NCBI GenBank assembly: GCA_016182975.1
Contig: JACPFJ010000032.1
Span: 1-51,998 of the forward strand
Reading direction: 5' to 3'
DNA: 51,998 nt
Source: Deltaproteobacteria bacterium
GTDB taxonomy: Bacteria; Desulfobacterota; Desulfuromonadia; Geobacterales; Pseudopelobacteraceae
Shown here: one piece after another, positions 8,888 to 16,000 of the stretch
How the letters are laid out: each line of letters starts with the position of its first letter
Position numbering within the stretch: the stretch's first letter is position 1
Notes under the pieces: model-generated
Database searches by the model: none
The model's input: the letters and a program-made list of their open reading frames with translations, nothing else
Told to the model about the DNA's origin: nothing
Translations under genes and position numbers: made by a program

Positions 8888-9285
8888 TAAGTTAGCACCT
8901 TTTTGTCAATGGGTAGACGCGACAATATACTTTCCATTCGGTTGAGCTCCCGTAGTCGTTGCGCGTAGGGGCGATCCTTGGTCCATTCGGTCAGGCCGCG
9001 CGTCCGCAGGAAGTCGCGATAGTCCGCCAGCAATTCTTCCAGGCTGGCACGGGCCACGTTGGTCAGCTTGATTTCCATCTCCTTTGATGTGCCGGAGGCC
9101 ATGCTCCCCTCGATAATGTTTTGCTTGCCTGAGCGGGCAGCCTGTACCATCTGGTCATGGGTACGGCTGCGTCGCTCGATGAAACGGTCGCAAAAATAGA
9201 CCGTGGCATCGTAAACAACCTCCGCTTTCTGATAGGAGAGCAGTTTGTAATAGCCGCCATGGGGCGGGATAAAACCTTCAGTCAT
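8887..9285 (-). CDS. Four-helix-bundle protein (S23/IVP-like)
   Basis: This 132-residue protein matches four-helix-bundle proteins related to the 23S rRNA intervening-sequence protein and the Avd proteins of diversity-generating retroelements. It is recognisable by GGYYKLLSYQKAEVVYDATV, RRSRTHDQMVQAARSGKQNI, EGSMASGTSKEMEIKLTNVA and SLEELLADYRDFLR. The ATG at 9285 follows AAGGA at about 7 bases. The open frame extends to 9438, but that part encodes the low-complexity SFQSFKSF reading of a 9-base tandem repeat and is not likely to be translated. Molecular role not established; I would not call it a ribosomal protein. Confidence 0.82.
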   Translation of the reverse strand: MTEGFIPPHGGYYKLLSYQKAEVVYDATVYFCDRFIERRSRTHDQMVQAARSGKQNIIEGSMASGTSKEMEIKLTNVARASLEELLADYRDFLRTRGLTEWTKDRPYAQRLRELNRMESILSRLPIDKKVLT

Positions 9286-9303
9286 GGGCAATTCCTTTTC
9301 AGC

Positions 9304-9409
9304 AAAGGACTTAAAGGACTGAAACGACCTCAGGGAGTGCGAACCGACCGGACAATAATTCCAGGTGGAATCACACTTGTTGTCCTTGGCGTCATTTGTC
9401 TCCTTGACC
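9304..9409. repeat. 9-base periodic repeat arms upstream of four-helix-bundle gene
   Basis: The left arm has three 9-base units in exact register: AAAGGACTT, AAAGGACTG and AAACGACCT (9304-9330). A right arm at about 9376-9409 has TTGTCC/TTGGCGTCA/TTTGTCTCC units in the complementary sense, also 9 apart. This is the same period as the elements at 139-411 and 34036-34206, with a different unit sequence. Confidence 0.55.
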
Positions 9410-9443
9410 AAGAACCGGAACAGACCTGTTTCCTGCAAACTAA

Positions 9444-9481
9444 AAAGCCGCCTTCAGCATCATGGCTGACAAGGCGGCTTT
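9444..9481 (-). terminator. Rho-independent terminator, leftward
   Basis: AAAGCCGCCTT at 9444-9454 pairs with AAGGCGGCTTT at 9471-9481. On the minus strand the stem is followed by TTTTTAG. It would stop leftward transcription from the island before the four-helix-bundle gene. Confidence 0.6.
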
Positions 9482-9867
9482 CGTTATATCGATATCATTT
9501 CCCGTCGATTACATCCCATCATCGCACTCCCACACAACACTGCAATATTACGCATGTTTAATACGCCCTTTCATCCTTGCTGTCAACGAGAAAGGCCGTC
9601 CAAGCGACTACAGAGTTCAGTTTCCTGCCTTCTTCTCCGCCAGGTTCCATATTTGGTCACCATTTTGGCTGATTTCTCAGGGCCAAGGATTCATGGAGGA
9701 TTATTTGGATGTCAAACGCCCCAATAAATGGAACCAATTTGGCTTCCTTCAAATACTCCTTCCCGGAACAAAGAAAAGCCTCCTTTGTGGGGAGGCCTTC
9801 GAGGGTATATGGATTACGAGAATTCACCGTTCTTGTTGTTCTGCCTTAATTCCCAAAAAATGAAAAA

Positions 9868-9896
9868 GGCCCTGCGTAAAAATCACAGAGCCTTTG
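9868..9896 (-). terminator. Terminator-like hairpin beside the att copy
   Basis: On the minus strand, AAAGGCTCTG pairs with CAGGGCCTTT and is followed by T runs. It lies just past the tRNA-Leu 3'-end copy at 9907-9921, at the same relative place as the hairpin at 29103-29120 next to the intact tRNA. It may be the tRNA's original terminator, pushed away when the island inserted. Confidence 0.5.
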
Positions 9897-9906
9897 TTCA
9901 TTCATT

Positions 9907-9921
9907 TGGTGCGAAGACTGG
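9907..9921. repeat. Candidate distal att site (tRNA-Leu 3'-end copy)
   Basis: TGGTGCGAAGACTGG matches TGGTGCCGAAGACTGG at 29157-29172, in the same orientation, with one C missing. tRNA-adjacent tyrosine integrases of the P4 type normally use the tRNA 3' end as the crossover site, so this is the expected product of integration. Confidence 0.6.
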
Positions 9922-10009
9922 AACCAAATCGCACTTGCAACTTATTGATAAAGAAAACAAAGCCTAAGCCATAGACTCGGATATACCCCCAAAAACACCC
10001 CCAAAAAAA

Positions 10010-10330
10010 TCAGGCGGCGGTAACGGTTGTGTCGATCCTGACATGCAGGGCTTTTTTGATGGTGGCGAAAATGGCCGACAGATTCTCCATCGTCGGGTTG
10101 CCGGAGGCGGATAGCATCCGGTGGAGGCTCTTGCTCGGTTTGTGGACCTCTTCGGCCAGGCGCTCGAAGCCGACCGTTGCGTTTATCAGGTCGCGCAAGA
10201 TCAGTTTGGCGGTTGGGGAGTCGCCATCCAGCATGAGATCGATTGACTCATGGAGCAGTTCCTTGGCAAAATCAGGGTCCCGTTCCACCCGCTTCTTGAT
10301 CGTTTCCTTGAAATCTCTCGTGAGAGCCAT
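10010..10330 (-). CDS. HigA-like antitoxin / addiction-module transcriptional regulator
   Basis: This 106-residue protein starts MALTRDFKETIKKRVERDPDFAKELL. It has the helix-turn-helix pattern of the addiction-module antidote family: LILRDLINATVGFERLAEEV, PSKSLHRMLSASGNPTMENL and SAIFATIKK. These proteins usually neutralise a HigB/RelE-type RNase toxin encoded just before them and bind their own promoter. Here no intact toxin is present. A short in-frame stretch directly upstream looks like the first residues of one. A GGTAAC-N6-GTTACC palindrome at 10403-10420 is a likely operator. The antitoxin may now act only as an orphan repressor. Confidence 0.8.
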   Translation of the reverse strand: MALTRDFKETIKKRVERDPDFAKELLHESIDLMLDGDSPTAKLILRDLINATVGFERLAEEVHKPSKSLHRMLSASGNPTMENLSAIFATIKKALHVRIDTTVTAA

Positions 10331-10402
10331 ACCCCCCCTGAACCACTCTTCATAAGGGTTTATCCCGTCTTCGTGAAGATATTCTTCGTCCTTTTTTTGA
10401 TT
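10331..10402 (-). pseudogene. Remnant of a HigB/RelE-like toxin N-terminus
   Basis: In the antitoxin's own frame, directly upstream of its ATG, the minus strand reads KKDEEYLHEDGINPYEEWF and then RGG, with a TGA further upstream. The NPYEEWF piece resembles the opening of HigB/RelE-family toxins (NPxxxWF, PFEEWL). An internal deletion could have joined the toxin's first about 20 codons to the antitoxin start. There is no clear start codon, and the match is short, so this is tentative. Confidence 0.4.
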
Positions 10403-10420
10403 GGTAACTCATATGTTACC
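10403..10420. promoter_or_regulatory. Palindromic operator candidate GGTAAC-N6-GTTACC
   Basis: A perfect 6+6 palindrome with a 6-base spacer lies 73 bases upstream of the HigA-like antitoxin start. HigA-type proteins repress their own promoters by binding such palindromes, so this is the best operator candidate. Confidence 0.55.
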
Positions 10421-10542
10421 ATAAATCGATGTATATTTCGTATGATTTTCTGGCAGGGGCCTAAGAAGGACGCCTCAGGTGGGGGTCGTTGCGGATCCCG
10501 CCAAGACTTGGGAGTTTTCAAATCCGAAGTGAATACGTGGCC

Positions 10543-10568
10543 AAAGCAACAAAAGTTGTTGCTTTTTT
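10543..10568 (+). terminator. Terminator-like hairpin
   Basis: AAAGCAACAA (10543-10552) pairs with TTGTTGCTTT (10556-10565) over a 3-base loop, and the T run continues to 10568. No gene on the plus strand ends nearby. It may end a small untranslated RNA that starts in the 10.42-10.54 kb interval. Confidence 0.5.
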
Positions 10569-10765
10569 GGAGTATGTAAAGGCGAAAATGTTATGAGACG
10601 GCAAGATGACCAGCCCCATGGTGATTTTCTTGGCAGGGGAAGGTCAGCCGAGGGCGGTACTGACCGCGATTTATAGATAACATGCCTGTCAAAGAACTGG
10701 AAAAACCACAAAAAATCTGCTATGTTTCAACAGTTTCTAACGAATACTGTACACACAATAATCGC

Positions 10766-10795
10766 TTGACAAAAAGAGGCTGGTGGCGGATATTA
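10766..10795 (+). promoter_or_regulatory. Sigma-70 promoter before the Abi leader
   Basis: TTGACA at 10766-10771 is followed by GATATT at 10789 (17-base spacer) or TATTAT at 10791 (19-base spacer). Transcription would start near 10800, a few bases before the hairpin that precedes the Abi_2 gene. Confidence 0.6.
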
Positions 10796-10799
10796 TAAG

Positions 10800-10848
10800 T
10801 AACACACCCGCCACGCCTCTCAACGATGCGCACCCCGGCGGGTATTTT
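10800..10848 (+). ncRNA. Candidate abiF-type structured leader RNA
   Basis: ACCCGCC (10806-10812) pairs with GGCGGGT (10837-10843), with an inner CGC/GCG pairing and a T-rich ATTTTTA directly after. The RNA would start at the promoter above and could end just before the Abi ATG at 10850, giving about 45-50 bases. A structured RNA class called abiF is known upstream of Abi_2-family genes. The position, the terminator-like end and the protein family all fit, but I cannot test the covariance model. Confidence 0.45.
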
Positions 10849-10849
10849 T

Positions 10850-11788
10850 ATGTCCGATGGACAGAAGCAGGTCTACTGCAAACCAGCCCTCACCCTTGAC
10901 GAACAGCTCGACCTGCTGACTGCGCGGGGACTCAGCGTTCCCGACCGTGAAAAAGCACGCCATTACCTCCAGTATATCGGATACTATCGCCTCTCCGGTT
11001 ATTTTCTCACCCTCCAGCAGCATGGCAACGGCGTTCAGCCGCACACCTTCATGGAAGGCATTACCTTCAAGGATGTCCTGGACATCTACATCTTCGACCG
11101 GGAGCTGCGGCTTCTCGTCATGGACGCCATCGAACGGATAGAGGTGGCGTTCCGCGCCTGCATCTCCAACCCCATGAGTGAAAACCATGGCCCGCACTGG
11201 TTCATGGACCCGGCCCACTTTGTCCCGCGTTTCAAGCACGCCGACCTGCTGGAGAAGTTAAAGCGCGAGACCTATCACGCCTCAGTTTCAGCTCCACGCA
11301 ATCATCCGCGCCGGGAAGCGTTCATTCATCACTATTACCAGACCTACTGCCACCCTGATCTGCCGCCGAGCTGGATGGTGGTCGAGGTCATGTCCCTCGG
11401 AACCCTTTCCAGCATTTACGCCAGCCTTGCCTCCCGCGACATGCAGAAGGAAATCTGCAAACCGTTCGGCATCAACCATCTGGTCATGGAATCATGGCTT
11501 CATACCCTCACGTACCTGCGGAATCTCTGCGCCCACCATGCCCGTCTCTGGAACCGGCAGTTCAGTATCAAGCCGACGGTCATGAAGGCGTATCAGAAGC
11601 AACTGGGCCGCAATTACACCTTTTACGCGCAGTCGGCCATGCTTTACATTCTCATGTACATAATCGCCGACGGCTCCAAATGGCAGCGCCGGCTGGCGGA
11701 GCTTCTGGAAAAGCATCCCAACGTTAATATCCGGGCAATGGGATTCCCCACGGACTGGAGACAGGATCCTTTCTGGCGACTGACCTGA
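10850..11788 (+). CDS. Abi_2 family (AbiD/AbiF-like) abortive infection protein
   Basis: The protein has 312 residues from the ATG at 10850 (MSDGQKQVYCKPALTLDEQ). The upstream ATG at 10826 lies in the leader hairpin and is less likely. The Abi_2 signature is clear: LDLLTARGLSVPDREKARHY, LQYIGYYRLSGYF, YIFDRELRLLVMDAIERIEV, GPHWFMD and SWLHTLTYLRNLCAHHARLW. The RNLCAHH stretch is an Rx4H motif like the catalytic pair of HEPN ribonucleases. Members make cells die or stop growing after phage infection, probably by cutting RNA. The gene has its own promoter and leader hairpin. A 160-base gap separates it from the next gene. Confidence 0.88.
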   Translation: MSDGQKQVYCKPALTLDEQLDLLTARGLSVPDREKARHYLQYIGYYRLSGYFLTLQQHGNGVQPHTFMEGITFKDVLDIYIFDRELRLLVMDAIERIEVAFRACISNPMSENHGPHWFMDPAHFVPRFKHADLLEKLKRETYHASVSAPRNHPRREAFIHHYYQTYCHPDLPPSWMVVEVMSLGTLSSIYASLASRDMQKEICKPFGINHLVMESWLHTLTYLRNLCAHHARLWNRQFSIKPTVMKAYQKQLGRNYTFYAQSAMLYILMYIIADGSKWQRRLAELLEKHPNVNIRAMGFPTDWRQDPFWRLT

Positions 11789-11948
11789 GATTCGCAACGA
11801 TTGAACCGGGATACTAACAAATAGACATCTCTCCCCACCAAGTTGCACCGCGACCGGGATCCCCGTGGTTTCGAGTCGCTCAAGAAGGATGCCCTTCTCT
11901 TCACATCAGTCAGGGGCCTGACGAATTTGATTTGTAGGAGGATAGCAA

Positions 11949-13031
11949 ATGGCGTGGTACCTGAGAAAATCGGTAAGACTCGGCCCTGTTCGGTTCAACC
12001 TGTCCAAGAGTGGCATCGGTACCTCCGTTGGGGTTAAGGGCTTCCGGGTTGGCGTCCGCCCTAACGGGAAAAGCTATATCCACGCCGGCGGATATGGCAT
12101 CTACTACCGGCAGGAACTTGGTGGTGGAGCGGGCGGCGGAAGAACCAATCCCCAGAATCATCCACAGACTCCCTCACCTCACTACATAGAACCGCCGAAG
12201 CCTGGCACCATCGAATATACCACCGCCTCTTCCAAGGAGCTGGTTCCACAATCGCGAAAAGACTTGCTGGACAAGCTCAACCAGTCTTACAGCACAGTAA
12301 GACTCGATTACGTCTGTGGGGGAATCGGCCTCTTGCCATCCTTCATAGCTTTCCAGAACAGTTCTCTCGCTGGCTGGATTTTCATTATTGTGACGGTAGT
12401 TGCCTTCATTTTTGTCGCCCGCTGGGAGTCAAATCGCCGGACCATCGTCCTGGATTACGACTTCGAGGACAAGGGAGAGCATTTCCAGAAAGTCATCTCT
12501 TCGTTCAACGCCCTGGCTTCAAACAACAAAGTGTGGTCGTTGATAAATTCACGGGGAGTCAACGATATCCACGATTGGAAGCGTAATGCCGGCGCCTCGA
12601 ACTTGATAAGCCGCACCGAAGCCCAGGTCGGAGAGGGGAAACCTCCTTGGGTCGAAACGAACATCGATGTTCCTGTTATTAAGACCCGGGGGCAAAGCCT
12701 GTACATGATGCCCGATGGCATCCTTGTCTATGACAGCAAGGGTGTCGGCTTCGTCGAGTATGACGATATTCGCGTGAACACTAACACGACCAGATTCATC
12801 GAACAAAGTCCTCCGCATGATGCCAAGGTCGTCGACAAGACCTGGAAGCACCCGAATAAGAGTGGCGGGCCGGACCGCAGATTCAAGAACAACTACCAGA
12901 TACCGGTCTGCCTGTATGGCGAGCTGCGGGTCAAGTCGGGCTCCGGGATGGATTTGTATCTCATGACCTCGAAGAACGAGGCACCCCAGAATTTCTCGGC
13001 ACAATTCAGCAGTGCCTGCAACCCGGCCTAA
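11949..13031 (+). CDS. DUF4236 domain membrane protein
   Basis: The protein has 360 residues and AGGAGG before the ATG. Residues 1-60 are a DUF4236 domain (MAWYLRKSVRLGPVRFNLSK, GIGTSVGVKGFRVGVRPNGK, YGIYYRQ). A low-complexity linker follows. Two hydrophobic segments follow at about 125-160 (VCGGIGLLPSFIAF and WIFIIVTVVAFIFVA). A C-terminal domain of about 200 residues contains VWSLINSRGVNDIHDWKRNAG and MMPDGILVYDSKGVGFVEYDD. DUF4236 modules occur on many phage- and defence-associated proteins, but their role is unclear. The helicase gene begins 12 bases downstream, so the two are surely co-transcribed. Confidence 0.82.
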   Translation: MAWYLRKSVRLGPVRFNLSKSGIGTSVGVKGFRVGVRPNGKSYIHAGGYGIYYRQELGGGAGGGRTNPQNHPQTPSPHYIEPPKPGTIEYTTASSKELVPQSRKDLLDKLNQSYSTVRLDYVCGGIGLLPSFIAFQNSSLAGWIFIIVTVVAFIFVARWESNRRTIVLDYDFEDKGEHFQKVISSFNALASNNKVWSLINSRGVNDIHDWKRNAGASNLISRTEAQVGEGKPPWVETNIDVPVIKTRGQSLYMMPDGILVYDSKGVGFVEYDDIRVNTNTTRFIEQSPPHDAKVVDKTWKHPNKSGGPDRRFKNNYQIPVCLYGELRVKSGSGMDLYLMTSKNEAPQNFSAQFSSACNPA

Positions 13032-13043
13032 AGGACGATATTG

Positions 13044-16000
13044 ATGGAAAACAGCGGCCTCCTCTACCTCAAAGAAGTTGCTAAATACTTCATGGACTTC
13101 CTGGAAACCGACTTCCACAAGAGGAAAAACCCGCGGCGTACGATCAAGCTCCGTAGCGATGATAATCTCCTCGTTGGTATCCGGCTCGACAAGTACCCCA
13201 AGTTCAACGATGCCATCTGGAAGTCCATTCGGGACTCCTTCGGCAGCAACGCCCTGAAGAGCATCGCCAAAGGGGCGTACCGGTCCAGCATCTCCGCCAA
13301 TCTCCTCGACCTCATCAAGTACCAGATGAAGAACGTTACCACCGACCAGACCGAAAAGCTCGCCGACCAAATCGCCAACATCGTCGAAAACTACGCCCTG
13401 TCCTACAAGGATGAGTTCGACAAGGCCCTGACCACTTCCCTGGAAGAAGCGGCCAAGGCATTCCAGGCCGTGCTGGTCAACCCGTTCATCGGCAGCATTG
13501 CCAAGTCCCTGGAGAGTGCCGGCATCGGCGACGAGAACAGCATCTACCTGATGGAGGAAGAGCTCACCGATATCCTCGTCAAGGGCATTGAAAACAAGGT
13601 CTCCGAGGTCACCAAACAGCTCATTGCCGACGAAAGCCAACTTGAGGCCATGGACGAGATGCGGTCCGTCCTCGAGGTCGAAGAAATCAAGGCCACCCTG
13701 CTGTCATTCTTCGAAAACTACCAGGTCACCGACCTGTTCAACGAAATCTTCGAGATAGCCCGGAACAAGAACATCCTCGAGACGCAGGAACTCTACCTCT
13801 ACTTCTGCGACATCACCTTCAACAGCGTCAAGTATCCCATCTTCTATATCCCGGTGAACCTGGAGCGGCAGGGAGATGCCTTCGCGGTCGAATTCGACTC
13901 CCATGTCTACATCAATAAGAAGGCCCTGGAGTTCATTGTTCAGGAGTACCGGAACAAGACCGGCAAGATTGGCGACCTCAAGACGGTCAAAGAACGGATT
14001 GTTTTCCTGGCCGACCACAACGGCGGCTTCAAGAACTTCCTGGGGGAAATCCTCACCGAAATCGTCGGCTTCTTCGAGCTCGACACCAATATCAACCTGG
14101 CTGACAGCTCTGCTCAGACAGCCAAGAGCATGCATGTACGGATTTCCAATGCCTGCTACATATCGTTGTTCGACAAGTCTGATGAAGCAGTGGTCAACGA
14201 TTACGAAGAAATCCTGCGCCTGCTCAACGAGGAAGACAGCGAGCTTGCCAAGGCTTTCCAGAAAATCATCGAGGATTTCATCCACAACGACCCCAAGGCT
14301 TTTATCTCCGATGTCGAGGGCGAGTGGGACGGCCTGGATACGGGTGACAAGCTCGTCTTTGAGGCGCCCATCCCGCTGAACGAAGAACAGCGCCAAATCC
14401 TGATAGCGACGAAGCGGCCCGGCTGCAACTACATCACCGTCGAGGGGCCGCCGGGTACCGGCAAGAGCCATACGATTACCGCCATCGTCTGCGACTGCGT
14501 CCTAAACGACAAACCGGTCTTAGTGTTGTCCGACAAGAAGGAGGCGCTTGACGTCGTTGAGGACAAGATATCCGATGCGCTCAACAAGGTCCGGCACGAC
14601 CGGAACTTCCAGAACCCCATCCTACGCCTTGGCAAGACTGGCAGTACCTATGCACAGATATTGGCCCCCGCGGTCATCAACAGCGTCAAAACCCACTACC
14701 GCGCCGTTCGCAACGACTCGGCCAAGCTGGACGATGGCATCGCCAAGGCGGTGAAGTCCCTGAAGGAAGACGTCGAGACCGAGATTCTCATCAGCCAGGA
14801 AATCGACTTCTCCGACATCTCCAGATGCTATGCTCTGGAGAAGCAGTACGCTGGGCAGGACCTCCCCATCGCACTGGAGGAGTTCCTCGCCAATCCCGAC
14901 TCGTTCGTCGAGCTGGAGGAGTTTCGGCAGATATTCGGCCGCCTGAACGAGATGTTCTGTAGCGGCGACGCAAGTGACAAATGCCGGGCCTTGTCGCTTC
15001 TGAAGGTTCCCGCTGCCGAGTGCCATAATACGGATACCCTGCGCAAACTCATCCGCCTGAGTGGCGATACCATGGTTGTGGCCACCAAGATACGGGACCG
15101 ATTTGCCGACCTTCATGCGCTCTCGAGCTGCGAAAAACTCACGGACGCGAGTTTCACCACACTCCACGAGTTCACCCAAGCCTACACCTCGTTGAAGAGC
15201 GGGTTGTTCGGCTTTCTCTTCAAGGGCGGCAAAGTCCGGGCGCTGAACGAACGATTCAAGACAGAGCTTCCTCTGGTGAACATCGACCTGCCCCACAAGC
15301 ACCTCGACCAGCTGCAGCATATCTCCTCAATCTTCAACTACGCGAAGGCCAATCAGCCCGAATCCACCGGGGTCGTCTACGACTTCATCTTGGTCATCTC
15401 TTCCATCCTGAAACAGGAGTCCGCAGCTGAAGAACTCTCCGCCTTCGTGGGCATTGACGAGGACCTCAAGTACCTAACGGACAATCTGAAGAAATACCCG
15501 AATACCTTGAAGCTCCTTGGCATCGATATGGCGCAACTCGCCGGCTGTAGCAGCAACAAGCTCGTGGCCATGGGCGACGAAGAGTTCAAGCAGCTCGTGC
15601 ACTACATCACCCTGCGGCAGAAGTTGGACAAGGCATTTTCCACTCTTCCCGATACCGATTATGAAACTGCCAAGAGCACGATTGAAAAACTGGTCACCGT
15701 CCAGATGACCTATCAGATGGATAAGCGCGTTATCGACTTTGCCGAGAACAACAAGGCCACTGCCATGACCTTGCGAAAAATTATCCAGAAGAAGCAGAAA
15801 TTCCCTCGAGACGAGTTTTCCAAGCTCAGGGAGGCGTTCCCCTGCATTCTCGCCGGCATCCGGGATTACGCCGAATATATTCCTCTGCAGCCGGAAATCT
15901 TCGACCTGGTCATCATCGACGAGGCCTCCCAGGTCAGCATAGCCCAGGCGTTCCCCGCTCTGCTCCGGGCCAAGAAGGTACTTATCCTCGGCGACAAGAA

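Larger units (their letters stand above)
9286..10009. other. Gene-free island edge with repeat arms, terminators and att copy
   Basis: I find no supported gene in these 724 bases. They contain 9-base periodic repeats (9304-9409), a leftward terminator (9444-9481), a 16-base exact match to the terminator beside tRNA-Leu (CTGATTTCTCAGGGCC at 9669-9684 and 29106-29121), a hairpin shared with 22266 (9773-9798), a terminator (9868-9896) and a copy of the tRNA-Leu 3' end (9907-9921). The pattern suggests repeated integration and loss next to a tRNA gene. Confidence 0.6.
10331..10849. other. Gene-poor regulatory stretch: operator, toxin remnant, hairpins, Abi leader
   Basis: There is no full gene here. 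The stretch contains a toxin-like remnant (10331-10402, minus strand), a palindrome (10403-10420), a rightward terminator-like hairpin (10543-10568), a promoter (10766-10795) and a hairpin directly before the Abi gene (10806-10848). Confidence 0.6.

Noticed and set aside
8887..9285. Ribosomal protein S23
   Set aside because: The name in older databases comes from the rRNA intervening-sequence protein; the fold and context here are those of an accessory four-helix-bundle protein.
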